Assembly (NCBI GenBank): GCA_017519405.1
Contig: JAFWSH010000027.1
Span: 1 to 64,000, forward strand
DNA length: 64,000 nt
Source: Clostridia bacterium
Lineage (GTDB): Bacteria > Bacillota > Clostridia > Christensenellales > Aristaeellaceae
Direction: 5' to 3'
Shown here: piece by piece, positions 53,419 to 62,309 of the stretch
How positions within the stretch are numbered: the stretch's first letter is position 1
Layout: each line of letters begins with the position of its first letter
Translations under genes and position numbers: made by a program
The notes under the pieces: model-generated
Databases searched by the model: none
What the model saw: the letters and a program-made list of their open reading frames with translations, nothing else
Told to the model about the DNA's origin: nothing

Positions 53419-53565
53419 GGCGATTCCTCCTTGTTTCTCATTCCGGTGCAGCGGGGCCTGTTCCCTGGCTGCAGTTTCATTCTACCGGTGCCGGATGAGA
53501 AACAGAAGGGGGATTGCATGAGACAAAGATTAGAATCCCGTGAAGAAATGCGTAATTCCGCGGGG

Positions 53566-54405
53566 TTACTTGCCGTGGAGGGTGAGCCAGCGGTCGACAG
53601 CATCTCCGTAACTCACACGCTTCCAGAGGCCTACCCGGTTCCATCCGCCGTTGATGGTTCGTCCTTTGAATTCGGACTCATAGACGCCGCCCCGGCTGTA
53701 GCTGGAGTGGATGGCGCCCTTCCCGATGCCGGTCACCAACCCGATGTGGGAGGCGTTGCCCAGGCCGTCGGCCTTGTACTTGGCCGGCTCCCCGCCATCG
53801 TTTTCCAGAATGAAGAGAAAGGCGCCCGGCGGGATAAAGCCCAGGGCTTCGATACACTCCTCCGGTGTGCCGGTCCAGTCCATGGCCCGGTACCAGGCAT
53901 TGCTGCCGGACAAATTGATGCTCAGTCCGGCAACGTTGAGGCATTGCTCCACGAAAGCCTGACAGTCCATCCGGCTGTAGGGTGTGCCAAGATAGAGGAA
54001 GCCGGCCAGGGCCGCCTGCTGTGCCGAGACAGTGGGTAGCGTGTAGGGATCATCCGTATAGGAGTAGGCGATGCTGTTGGCCTTGCACCAGGTCTCCGCA
54101 TAGCTGCCCGGCGTCACCGTGGCGAAAAAACTGCTGTCCAGATCATCAAACGCGCCATCTCCGATCCGGCCTACTGACGCGGGGATGGTGATGTGCTGCA
54201 GATCGCTGCCGGCAAAGGCCCGGGCACCGATCTCTGTAACCCGGGAAGGCACCGTAACCTCCTGCAGCGCGGCGCCGCAGAAGGCTTCATCTCCAATGGC
54301 TGTCAGGGATGCCGGCAAGGTCAGGGAAAGTGCACTGGAAACCCGCAGCATGCCCAGTATCACGGCAACTGCCAGCGCATACAGTTTCCTTCTGACAGGA
54401 GACAT
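53566..54405 (-). CDS. Secreted BspA-type LRR protein with NlpC/P60-like domain
   Basis: 279 aa; ATG at 54403-54405 with GGGAGGAAG upstream is preferred over an in-frame TTG 42 bp earlier. Signal-like helix about 8-28. Residues about 30-95 hold three LRR_5 repeats (LTLPASLTAIGDEAFCGA, VTVPSRVTEIGARAFAGS, ITIPASVGRIGDGAFDDL). The C-terminal half resembles NlpC/P60: nucleophile Cys in YSRMDCQAFVEQCL, His in NASHIGLVTG and FIPPGAFLFI before it. It would cleave peptide bonds in cell-wall stem peptides or similar. The LRR-peptidase combination is uncommon. Faces a divergent promoter at 54480. Confidence 0.78.
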   Translation of the reverse strand: MSPVRRKLYALAVAVILGMLRVSSALSLTLPASLTAIGDEAFCGAALQEVTVPSRVTEIGARAFAGSDLQHITIPASVGRIGDGAFDDLDSSFFATVTPGSYAETWCKANSIAYSYTDDPYTLPTVSAQQAALAGFLYLGTPYSRMDCQAFVEQCLNVAGLSINLSGSNAWYRAMDWTGTPEECIEALGFIPPGAFLFILENDGGEPAKYKADGLGNASHIGLVTGIGKGAIHSSYSRGGVYESEFKGRTINGGWNRVGLWKRVSYGDAVDRWLTLHGK

Positions 54406-54479
54406 GGCTGTCTTTGCTTCCTCCCTGCGAAAAATCGGTGTCAACACTCACATATTACAAAAGTGTTAAGCATCTTCAT

Positions 54480-54507
54480 ATTGTATCCAATATCCACTGC
54501 TTGTCAA
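54480..54507 (-). promoter_or_regulatory. Promoter of the LRR-NlpC/P60 gene
   Basis: On the minus strand: -35 TTGACA (54502-54507), 16 bp, -10 TACAAT (54480-54485). Confidence 0.72.
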
Positions 54508-54550
54508 CTGGAACATTCGTTCCCATACCCGGCGTCTGCTCAGACGCGGC

Positions 54551-54579
54551 TTGACACTGTTCTTCAGATCGAATATACT
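54551..54579 (+). promoter_or_regulatory. Promoter of the M32 peptidase gene
   Basis: -35 TTGACA (54551-54556), 17 bp, -10 TATACT (54574-54579), 54 bp before the ATG. Confidence 0.82.
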
Positions 54580-54632
54580 GAATGAAGATAACAAAATGTT
54601 CTTCGTACCGAGGAGCCGGAAGGAGGATACAG

Positions 54633-56132
54633 ATGAATCTGTCACAGGCCATTGAGAAGGTCAATGAGGTGGAGCGCAATGTGGTGGCCATCTTCCACGC
54701 CATGAGCATTCTCAACTTTGATGGGGAGACCATCGCTCCGAAACAGAGCTGGCGCGGCCGGGGCGAGGCAGCGGCCTGGCTGTCCGGGCAGTCCCATGCG
54801 CTGGTGACCTCACCGGCCATGCAGGAGGCCGTGGAGACCATCCTGGCACAGCGGGAGGCCTGTGACCGGGTCATGATCCGCAAGGCGGAAGAATTCCATG
54901 AGATGCTGGAGGAGATGCTGCTGACGCCGCCGGAGGAGCTGGCTGAGAACGAACGGCTGCTGACGGAGGCTTCCGCTGTCTGGCATGAGGCGAAAATCAA
55001 GGACGATTACGCGGCTTTCGCACCCTATCTGGAACGGCTCATCGACATGCGCCGCCGCTTTGCCCAGCGGAAGGACGCATCCCGCCCGGCCTACGATGTG
55101 CTGCTGGACGTCTACGAGAAGGGCACCTCCATGGCCATGCTGGATCCGTTTTTTGAGCTGCTGCGGAAGGAACTGACGCCGGTGATCGCAGCAGTGACGG
55201 AAAAGCCCGCCCCCAGGACGGACTTCCTGCACCGTCATTACCCTGTTCACCTCCAGCGGGAATTCTCAGACCGGCTCATGGCACAGATGGGCATTGACAG
55301 GGAGCGCTGCGCCATCTCGGAAACCGAGCACCCCTTTACCGACGGCGCCAATAAATGGGACGTCCGCATCACCACGCACTATCACGAGGATGATGTCTCC
55401 GCCAGCCTGTATTCCGTGGTGCACGAAAGCGGGCATGCCATCTACGAGATGGGGGTGGCGGATCAACTGCAGTTCACGATCCTGGGCAGCGGCTCCAGCA
55501 TGAGCATCCACGAGAGCCAAAGCCGTTTCTACGAGAACATCATTGGACGGTCGGAGCCCTTCTGTCACGTGCTGTTCGGGCTGCTGCGGGACATCTTTCC
55601 GGATCAGCTGGCCGATGTGACGGCGGATGAGTTCTACCGGGCCGTGAACATGGCGGTGCCCTCCCTGATCCGCACGGAGGCGGATGAACTGACCTATCCC
55701 ATGCACGTGCTGATCCGCTACGAGATGGAAAAGCGGATCTTTGCGGGAGATGTCACCGTCGCAGAGCTTCCGGCGCTCTGGCGGGAACTGTACCGGAAGT
55801 ATCTCGGGGTATCCGTGCCCAACGACCGGCAGGGTGTCCTGCAGGACAGCCACTGGTCCTCCGCCATGTTCGGCTATTTCCCCAGCTACGCCGTCGGCAG
55901 CGCCTACGGGGTCCAGATGCTCCACGTCATGGAGCAGGAAGTGCCGGTATGGGAGCATGTGGCCAAAGGCGATCTGACGCCTGTGACAACATGGCTGGGA
56001 TCCCGCATTCACCGCCACGGCCAGCTGCTCACCACCCGGGAGATCCTGACATCCGCCGGCGTAGACCCCTTTGAACCGCGGCAGTATGTGGATTACCTCA
56101 CCCGGAAGTTCACTGCCCTGTATCAGCTCTGA
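54633..56132 (+). CDS. M32 carboxypeptidase (Taq type)
   Basis: 499 aa, start ATG 54633 with AAGGAGGATAC. HEXXH zinc motif in VVHESGHAIYEMG with the third ligand Glu in SIHESQSRFYENI. The DVRITTHYHEDD block and the C-terminal GRVYGQM-like HRHGQLLTTREIL are M32 features. It removes C-terminal residues from peptides in the cytosol; no signal peptide. It stands alone between its promoter and a terminator. Confidence 0.95.
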   Translation: MNLSQAIEKVNEVERNVVAIFHAMSILNFDGETIAPKQSWRGRGEAAAWLSGQSHALVTSPAMQEAVETILAQREACDRVMIRKAEEFHEMLEEMLLTPPEELAENERLLTEASAVWHEAKIKDDYAAFAPYLERLIDMRRRFAQRKDASRPAYDVLLDVYEKGTSMAMLDPFFELLRKELTPVIAAVTEKPAPRTDFLHRHYPVHLQREFSDRLMAQMGIDRERCAISETEHPFTDGANKWDVRITTHYHEDDVSASLYSVVHESGHAIYEMGVADQLQFTILGSGSSMSIHESQSRFYENIIGRSEPFCHVLFGLLRDIFPDQLADVTADEFYRAVNMAVPSLIRTEADELTYPMHVLIRYEMEKRIFAGDVTVAELPALWRELYRKYLGVSVPNDRQGVLQDSHWSSAMFGYFPSYAVGSAYGVQMLHVMEQEVPVWEHVAKGDLTPVTTWLGSRIHRHGQLLTTREILTSAGVDPFEPRQYVDYLTRKFTALYQL

Positions 56133-56141
56133 ATGGAGGCG

Positions 56142-56175
56142 GCGGAAAGGCACGATACCTTTCCGCTGCTTTTAT
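56142..56175 (+). terminator. Terminator after the M32 gene
   Basis: GCGGAAAGG pairs perfectly with CCTTTCCGC around CACGATA, followed by TGCTTTTAT. Confidence 0.85.
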
Positions 56176-56332
56176 AGACAAATCGGTGCTCATTCCATGC
56201 CCGGTCGCTGCGCTGATATTGTGTTGATCCTGAAGGGCCTGTTTCCCGGAGGGCTGTAATTTGCGGTTTCTTTGCATACAGCCGAACCTTCGTCTGTCAT
56301 GGCTGTTTCGGAAAATGTCTGTTTTGTCCATG

Positions 56333-56350
56333 AATGCAAACGTTTTTGAT
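56333..56350 (+). promoter_or_regulatory. Candidate LacI-family operator upstream of the ABC operon
   Basis: ATGCAAACGTTTTTGAT has the symmetrical core AAACGTTT (56338-56345) typical of LacI/CcpA-type sites. It lies just upstream of TATAAT (56375-56380), whose -35 is weak. A sugar-responsive repressor, not encoded here, could act on it. Confidence 0.4.
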
Positions 56351-56431
56351 ATGTACGATTTCAAAAGGGTCTACTATAATTAAAGAAGAGTGCGGAATAG
56401 TGCTGTCCGATTCCTTTCGGGAGGGATGGTT

Positions 56432-57007
56432 GTGCGCGGACGGCTGTCTGTCAGTCAGTATCGATCCATTGATCTCTTCCTTTTTGCGTTGATGACGGTC
56501 GTGTTTGAGACCGTAGCGGTCCTGGCAGCCAGGAGCTGGTTCCCCGGAGAGCCTTACGCCATCTCGGTGGTGCCGGTCATCACCGCCATCGTCATGGTCC
56601 GCTGGGGCTGGCCGGGACTTATGCATGCAGCCCTGGGCGGCGTGGTGTTCTGTCTTGCGTCCCGCGGCGGAATGCAGCAAATACTGGTCTATGGGGTGGG
56701 CAACCTGGCAGCAGCAGGTGCCCTGGGCCTGATCCGGCTGTGGGGGAGCGAGAGAATACGCGGCAGCAGCTGGCTGACCCTGGCCTATGGCGCCTGCGTG
56801 GTGCTGCTGCAGCAGGCAGGCCGCGCGCTGATCTCCCTGATCTTCGGCGCCCGGCTGACCAGCGTCCTGGGGTTCTTCACGACCGACGTCATCACGATGC
56901 TCTTTACGCTGACGGTGCTGTGGATTGTTCGGCGGCTGGACGGCGTATTCGAGGATCAGAAGCACTACCTTGCCCGGGTTTGGGCAGAGCAGAATACACA
57001 GAGTTGA
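56432..57007 (+). CDS. Uncharacterised membrane protein, first gene of sugar ABC operon
   Basis: 191 aa from GTG 56432 (GGGAGGG about 7 bp upstream; an ATG at 56426 would be too close). About five to six helices (SIDLFLFALMTVVFETVAVLAA, VVPVITAIVMVRWGWPGLMHAALGG, LVYGVGNLAAAGALGL, TLAYGACVVLLQQAG, FFTTDVITMLFTLTVLWIV), with a basic loop GSERIRGSSW. The size is near that of an ECF S component but I see no family motif. It precedes the LplB-like permease by 11 bp and is clearly part of that operon. Confidence 0.72.
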   Translation: MRGRLSVSQYRSIDLFLFALMTVVFETVAVLAARSWFPGEPYAISVVPVITAIVMVRWGWPGLMHAALGGVVFCLASRGGMQQILVYGVGNLAAAGALGLIRLWGSERIRGSSWLTLAYGACVVLLQQAGRALISLIFGARLTSVLGFFTTDVITMLFTLTVLWIVRRLDGVFEDQKHYLARVWAEQNTQS

Positions 57008-57018
57008 GGAGGGGCATG

Positions 57019-58077
57019 ATGAAAAACCGTGCGGGAGACTTCCTCGTCCGCGACAAGGCCACCGGAACCTGGCGGGAAAGTCCGGAACAGGTGGTCCGGG
57101 ACGACGTGGAGAAACACTACTGGCGGCATGTGATCAACATGATCGTCAAGGATTGGCGTCTCTATGTCATGTTGATCCCCACCATCCTGGTGTTCCTGTT
57201 CTGGCGCTATCTGCCCATGTACGAGCTGCTGGGATCCTTCAAGGTCTCAGACCAGGTGAAGAGCGTGGCAGACCAGTATTTCGCCGGATTCTCCTACTTC
57301 AAGACGCTGCTGGTGGGCACGGGCACGCTGACGACCGAGTTCTGGCGTGCCATGCGCAACACGTTCCTGCTCAGCTTCTACGGCCTGCTCTTCGGCTTCC
57401 CCATGCCGATCCTGCTGGCCCTCTTCTTCAACGAGATCCGCTCCAACGCTGCCCGCAGCGTGTACCAGGTGCTGACCTACCTGCCGAAGTTCATGTCCAC
57501 GGTGGTCATGACCTCCCTGGTGGCCATGCTGGTGAAGCAGAGCTCGGTCACCCTGGGGACACAGCCGGGCATCATCTCGCAGCTGCTGGCGGATCTCGGC
57601 CTCATCAGCCGGGAGACGGCCAATGCCGGCCTGCTGAATGACCCGCAGTTCTTCCGGGCCATCTACCAGATCAGCGGTATCTGGGAGACGGCGGGCTACG
57701 ACAGCATCGTGTTCTTTGCCGCCATCATCGCCATTTCGCCCACCAGCTATGAGGCGGCGCAGATCGACGGCGCCGGGAAGATGGCCCAGATGCGCTATGT
57801 GGTGCTGCCCAGCATCCTTTCCACCATTGTCATCATGTTGATCACGCGGATCGGCTCCATGCTCTCCATAGGTTACGAGAAGGTCCTGCTGCTCTACAAC
57901 ACCAACACCTACATGACAGCGGATGTGGTGTCCACCTTCGCCCAGCGTTACGGCCTGGCGGGCGCCCAGAAGGGCATTGCCTCCGCAGCTGAGATGATGA
58001 ACAACGTCGTCGGCATGCTGCTGGTGATCGGCGCCAACACCATTGCGCGCAAAGCCTCCAATGTCTCCCTCTACTGA
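57019..58077 (+). CDS. Sugar ABC transporter permease (LplB family)
   Basis: 352 aa; ATG 57019 chosen for better spacing to AGGAGGGG than the ATG at 57016. About 50 cytoplasmic residues precede the first helix (LYVMLIPTILVFLFWRYLPMYELLGSF). The EAA loop is YEAAQIDGAGKMAQMRYVVLP. LplB-type permeases partner with YtcP-type ones to import oligosaccharides such as uronides or complex glycan pieces. The N terminus is longer than in most LplB. Followed 18 bp later by the second permease. Confidence 0.9.
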   Translation: MKNRAGDFLVRDKATGTWRESPEQVVRDDVEKHYWRHVINMIVKDWRLYVMLIPTILVFLFWRYLPMYELLGSFKVSDQVKSVADQYFAGFSYFKTLLVGTGTLTTEFWRAMRNTFLLSFYGLLFGFPMPILLALFFNEIRSNAARSVYQVLTYLPKFMSTVVMTSLVAMLVKQSSVTLGTQPGIISQLLADLGLISRETANAGLLNDPQFFRAIYQISGIWETAGYDSIVFFAAIIAISPTSYEAAQIDGAGKMAQMRYVVLPSILSTIVIMLITRIGSMLSIGYEKVLLLYNTNTYMTADVVSTFAQRYGLAGAQKGIASAAEMMNNVVGMLLVIGANTIARKASNVSLY

Positions 58078-58095
58078 TGAAAGGAGGCAGAAACG

Positions 58096-58986
58096 ATGAA
58101 AAGAAAACTGGAGATCTCTGAGCTGATCTTCAAGATTCTCAGCTATACCCTGCTGACGGTGTTCGCCCTCTGCTGTCTGTACCCGTTTGTCTACGCGGTT
58201 TCCGCCTCCATCAGCGGCCGCCATGCAGTGGAGTACGGCGAGGTGGTGCTCTATCCCAAGGATGTGCAGTTTGCCGCCTTCAACCAGATGTTCAACGACA
58301 ACATGTTCTGGAATGCCTATTCCAACACGCTGTTCCTGACCATCTACGGCACCATCTGGGCCCTGGGCGTGGCAATTCTCGGCGCCTATGCCCTGAGCAA
58401 GAAGCGCCTCCTGTTCCGTACCTTCTTCAACTTCTTCCTGGTTTTCACCATGTGGTTTGCGGCCGGCATTGTGCCCCAGTATCTGAACTACCTGGCCACC
58501 AAGAGCGTCTTCAACTCCGCGGGCATCACGGACGACAAGTGGCTGGTGGTCATCGCCATGGGCATGGCGGCCATGAACATCATCCTGCTGCGGAACGCCT
58601 TTGAGGGCGTGCCCAGTGAGATCGAGGAGGCCGCCATCGTCGACGGCGCCACGGAATTCCAGGTCCTGAGCAAGGTCTTCATCCCCATGTCCAAATCCAC
58701 CATCGCCACCGTGGCGCTGTTCTTCGCCATCTCCCGCTGGAATGGTTACTTCTGGGCACGGCAGATGATCACCAACAAGAACGAGCACCCGTTGCAGGTG
58801 TTCATCCGTCTGCAGCTGGAACAGTATACGGACTCGGAATTCATGGCCGGCTGGGATAAGCCCTACGCGTCCGACTCTGTCATCTATGCCCTGATTGTCT
58901 GCTCCATTGTACCCATCCTCATCATCTACCCCTTCATTCAGAAGTACTTCGCCAAAGGCACAAACGCCGGCGGTGTGAAGGAATAA
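58096..58986 (+). CDS. Sugar ABC transporter permease (YtcP/LplC family)
   Basis: 296 aa, six helices. N-terminal ISELIFKILSYTLLTVFALCCLYPFVYAVSASIS and EAA loop EEAAIVDGATEFQVLSKVFIP are typical. It pairs with the upstream LplB-like protein. AAAGGAGGCAG precedes the ATG; 18 bp to the binding-protein gene. Confidence 0.92.
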   Translation: MKRKLEISELIFKILSYTLLTVFALCCLYPFVYAVSASISGRHAVEYGEVVLYPKDVQFAAFNQMFNDNMFWNAYSNTLFLTIYGTIWALGVAILGAYALSKKRLLFRTFFNFFLVFTMWFAAGIVPQYLNYLATKSVFNSAGITDDKWLVVIAMGMAAMNIILLRNAFEGVPSEIEEAAIVDGATEFQVLSKVFIPMSKSTIATVALFFAISRWNGYFWARQMITNKNEHPLQVFIRLQLEQYTDSEFMAGWDKPYASDSVIYALIVCSIVPILIIYPFIQKYFAKGTNAGGVKE

Positions 58987-59004
58987 AAAAGGAGGAAACA
59001 ACAC

Positions 59005-61080
59005 ATGAAACGCATTCTCTCGTTGGTGCTTGCCTGCGCGCTGCTGCTGACTGTTTTCACATTCAGCGCTGCCGCCGAGGACAAGAAGTATGCTGACGGC
59101 ACCGTGCTGCGCATGGCCACCGGCTACAACAGCGCCAAGACCGGCATCACCTTCGACGCCGAGACCGCGGGCGAGGGCATCACCCTGGCCGACGGCATCA
59201 CCTACAATACCGGCGACCTGAAGCCCACCTGGGTGGCGCTGGAGAATATCCTTGGCGTCAAGTTCGACAACAAGTACCAGGGCAACAGCGCTGCTAAGGA
59301 ATTCGAGTATTGGAGAGAGCGTCTGGCGGACGTGGACATGGTGAGCGGCAACGCCTCCACCCTGACCGAGAACGGCGAGAACGGCGCTCTGGTGAACCTG
59401 GCTGACTATCTGGATGATATGCCCAACTTCAAGGCGTATCTGGAAGCCAACCCCATCGTTCGCCTGTCCATCACCGGCAACACCAAGACCGGTGCCATCT
59501 ATTTCAGCCCCTACTTCGACGGCGTCAACGACATCGAGCGCATGCCCCTGATGCGCGCCGACTGGGTTGTGAAGCTGCTGGACGGCGATGGCGAGTTCAC
59601 GGCGGATGCCTGCAATGATGTGACGGTGTTTGCCTATCAGCCCTACATGCCCACCTCCGGCAAGATTGCCATCGATACCCCCAACCTGGAAGGCACCGCG
59701 GTGGAGACGGTCACCAAGGACTATGACGCGGCCGGCAACATCGTGGCCCAGATGAACGCCCATGGCGCCATGACCGGTGTGGAAGCGGTCAACATGCTCC
59801 GTACCTACATCGACAAGGCCTACGGCGGATACTATGGCACCGAGCGCTCCAACCTCTTCATCGGCCAGAATGCGGCATGGGATGCTGACGAGCTGGTGGC
59901 GCTGCTCCGCTGCGTCGTGGCGAACCCCCAGACCCTGAACGGCACCGACAAGGTGGAAGGCCTGCACGCCCGTGAGGACGACAACAACCAGCGCCGTGTG
60001 GATATGTTCCGCTTTGCCGGCCACCTCTTCGGTGTCCGCGGCATGGAGTCCCGTCAGGATTACCTCTATGTCGGCGCCGACGGTGAGCTGCATGACGCTC
60101 GCCAGGAGGCGGCTGCCTACGAGGCCATGGGCTACATGCACGCCATGGCGGAGGAAGGCCTGATCTCCACCGCCTTCATGAACAGCGAGGCTGTGAAGAC
60201 CGAGAACTATCTGGAGCTGGACCTGGGCTTCATGCACTATGACTACAACCAGACCCAGACCCTGTACAACGTCACCAAGCTGCAGGAAGGCGAGAAGTAC
60301 ATGGCCGTGATGGTGCCTGTCGCCCGCTGGTACGACGGCACGGATGAGAACGGTGTCTACATGCGCTTCACCGAGTCCTGGCGCAGCGTCAAGACCGATG
60401 GCTGGGCCATCTCCAAGGACGGCGTCAAGGACGACGACAACAAGCTCTATGCGGCGCTGGCGCTGATTGACTACGCCTATTCCGACGCGGGCCAGATCCT
60501 GATGAGCTACGGCCCCGACGCCTTCATCAAGAAGGATGGCGACGCCTATGTGACCTTCCTCTTCAACGGCAAGGAGATGCCCGAGATTGCCGACGCCACC
60601 CGCGAGGAGCTGTGGGAAAAGGCCGGCGGCAACTACACCAACTATGCCCGGATGTATCTGGGCTCCACCCTGTCCTTCCTGAAGAGCCAGGCCTTCGAGT
60701 ATCAGTGCACCAGCGACATCGGCCGTGAGGGTGCCGGCAAGATCTCCGTGGCCATCGGCCTTGGTACCATCAAGCATCCTGAGCTGGCCCTGGCTGAGAA
60801 TCCCTGGTATACCTCCGTGCCCACCGTGCTGCCCAACACCAAGGTGGAGAACGACGAGCTGAACACCTTCACCGAGCTGACCGCCAACGGCAAGTTCAGC
60901 TCCGGCAAGGGCGGCGAGAACGTCTTTGTGGACATCATCGTGAAGGGCTTCACCCTGGATGGCGCTACCAGCGCTGAGGAGGCCGCGAAGACGGTCGCCG
61001 AGTCCTGGAACGGCTATGACTACCTGATGCTCAAGAACGACGCCTGGCTGCGTCTTCAGGATTACTACAAGGGCCTGTAA
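59005..61080 (+). CDS. Large extracellular solute-binding protein (family 1-like)
   Basis: 691 aa, longer than the 500-560 aa usual for LplA/YtcQ partners. Signal peptide 1-24; the only early Cys (C11) sits inside the hydrophobic core, so cleavage after SAAA by signal peptidase I is more likely than lipidation. Features: NLADYLDDMPNFKAYLEANP and FSPYFDGVNDIERMPLMRADWVVKLLDG are typical of this group; GWAISKDGVKDDDNKLYAALALIDYAYSD matches the C-terminal lobe. Extra segments around 220-330 have no counterpart I know. The ligand is likely a large oligosaccharide. A strong hairpin follows the stop. Confidence 0.88.
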   Translation: MKRILSLVLACALLLTVFTFSAAAEDKKYADGTVLRMATGYNSAKTGITFDAETAGEGITLADGITYNTGDLKPTWVALENILGVKFDNKYQGNSAAKEFEYWRERLADVDMVSGNASTLTENGENGALVNLADYLDDMPNFKAYLEANPIVRLSITGNTKTGAIYFSPYFDGVNDIERMPLMRADWVVKLLDGDGEFTADACNDVTVFAYQPYMPTSGKIAIDTPNLEGTAVETVTKDYDAAGNIVAQMNAHGAMTGVEAVNMLRTYIDKAYGGYYGTERSNLFIGQNAAWDADELVALLRCVVANPQTLNGTDKVEGLHAREDDNNQRRVDMFRFAGHLFGVRGMESRQDYLYVGADGELHDARQEAAAYEAMGYMHAMAEEGLISTAFMNSEAVKTENYLELDLGFMHYDYNQTQTLYNVTKLQEGEKYMAVMVPVARWYDGTDENGVYMRFTESWRSVKTDGWAISKDGVKDDDNKLYAALALIDYAYSDAGQILMSYGPDAFIKKDGDAYVTFLFNGKEMPEIADATREELWEKAGGNYTNYARMYLGSTLSFLKSQAFEYQCTSDIGREGAGKISVAIGLGTIKHPELALAENPWYTSVPTVLPNTKVENDELNTFTELTANGKFSSGKGGENVFVDIIVKGFTLDGATSAEEAAKTVAESWNGYDYLMLKNDAWLRLQDYYKGL

Positions 61081-61121
61081 TTGCTCAGGCATCTGAAGTA
61101 TCCGATGAATCACTGACCTCA

Positions 61122-61159
61122 CCCCGTGCCGTGCAGTCTACGGACTGCACGGCACGGGG
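61122..61159 (+). promoter_or_regulatory. 17 bp intercistronic hairpin with UACG loop
   Basis: Two perfect 17-nt arms (61122-61138 and 61143-61159) are closed by a C(UACG)G tetraloop, an extra-stable UNCG type. No U-run follows, so it is not a terminator. It lies after the binding-protein gene and before the membrane-protein genes, fitting 3' protection of the upstream mRNA. Confidence 0.85.
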
Positions 61160-61182
61160 AACCACAGAGGGGGAAGGCTGTC

Positions 61183-61776
61183 ATGTATAAGAAGCAAATG
61201 ACATTCCAGCGGGCGGTTTGTCTGCTGACCATTGTCGCAAGCGCCATCGTGTTTTTGTATTCCCTCGGCATGATGACCGACCTCTATGACATGCTGTACA
61301 CCATGATTCCGGATCCCACGGATCTGGACAGCGCGAAGGTAGCTGGCGCCAGAATCTATTACGATATGCAGGATTTCAACCGGATGCTGCTGCGGCTGAG
61401 CATCGGTCTGATTTTGCTGGCTGCCGCCCTCTTTGTGACCAACACCCACAGCCGCAGGAAATACTACATCGGAAACTATGTCACCGTGGCCCTGAACGCT
61501 GTCGCCGGCATCGGCGTGGCCGCTTGGGGACACATCCAGGTGATGGCCTACAGGCAGACTTATCTGAATACGGTGGACTTTGAGCAGCTGGAGCGGCGGC
61601 TCAGGAGCAAACCCGGGGTATTCACCAGATCCACCTTCTGGTTCGATGTCAACTGGTTTGTCTTCGGCTTTATGCTCGTGGCGGTCTGCCTTCTGATTCT
61701 GAATACTGTATGGAAGATCCATGTGATGAAGGATGAACAGCGGCTTCTCGCGGAAGGAAAGGCGGTGTCTGCATGA
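61183..61776 (+). CDS. Uncharacterised four-helix membrane protein A
   Basis: 197 aa, start ATG 61183 with GAGGGGGAAG. Helices about 10-32, 67-86, 96-116 and 155-175, with a 40-residue outside loop after helix 1 (MMTDLYDMLYTMIPDPTDLD) and another before helix 4 (FEQLERRLRSKPGVFTRSTF). Short cytoplasmic ends rich in Lys/Glu. No family recognised. Overlaps the next gene by 4 bp. Topologically like proteins B and C of the operon, which may be distant paralogs. Confidence 0.78.
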   Translation: MYKKQMTFQRAVCLLTIVASAIVFLYSLGMMTDLYDMLYTMIPDPTDLDSAKVAGARIYYDMQDFNRMLLRLSIGLILLAAALFVTNTHSRRKYYIGNYVTVALNAVAGIGVAAWGHIQVMAYRQTYLNTVDFEQLERRLRSKPGVFTRSTFWFDVNWFVFGFMLVAVCLLILNTVWKIHVMKDEQRLLAEGKAVSA

Positions 61777-62297
61777 ACGACGATCGCATTGTCGTGGATC
61801 GCATGCGTTTCACGAAGAATACAGCCTCCTCCAGACTGGCGATTCTTGCCATCGTCTTTGACGTGCTGTATTTCATCAGCATCTACAAGTCGGATGTGGG
61901 AACCCACTATTACAGCATCCTCATCGGCGCTTCCATTGTCTATAACCTGATTTTCCTGCTCGTCACCTTCCTGGCCTCAGAGGGCGTGAAGAACTACAAG
62001 CGCGGCTACTCCTGGCTGATGATCATTCTGGGGGTGCTGCAGATCGTCAGGATCTTCATTATCCCCGCCCAGATGCACGGCCGTGTGATCGGAGACCCCA
62101 CGCAGACAGAGTTCCAGCTGCTGAACATGCATTTCAGCACCATGGTCGACAACACCGTCATGGGGGACTGGCAGTTCATCCGCACCTGTGTGTATCTGAT
62201 CGCGTCTGCGGTCTGCCTGTTCATCGGGGCCAGGGTCAATGTCAGGAAGCACAACGCCCTGTCCGCCCACCTGGCGAACATCGGTTTGGAAGCATAA
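61773..62297 (+). CDS. Uncharacterised four-helix membrane protein B
   Basis: 174 aa. Helices about 19-38, 47-68, 78-97 and 134-152. The segment between helices 3 and 4 (MHGRVIGDPTQTEFQLLNMHFSTMVDNTVM) is likely outside. The N-terminal RMRFTKNTASSRLAILAIVFDVLYF precedes the first helix. No family recognised. Coupled to protein A by 4 bp and 12 bp before the ATPase gene. Confidence 0.78.
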   Translation: MNDDRIVVDRMRFTKNTASSRLAILAIVFDVLYFISIYKSDVGTHYYSILIGASIVYNLIFLLVTFLASEGVKNYKRGYSWLMIILGVLQIVRIFIIPAQMHGRVIGDPTQTEFQLLNMHFSTMVDNTVMGDWQFIRTCVYLIASAVCLFIGARVNVRKHNALSAHLANIGLEA

Positions 62298-62309
62298 GGA
62301 GGGAACAGG

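Noticed and set aside
57247..61122. A 1291-codon open frame on the minus strand opposite the binding protein and permeases
   Set aside because: It is His/Gly/Val-rich with no domains and is the antisense shadow of high-GC codon usage in the plus-strand genes. The same holds for the 888-codon minus frame opposite nrdD and the 595-codon frame opposite aspS.
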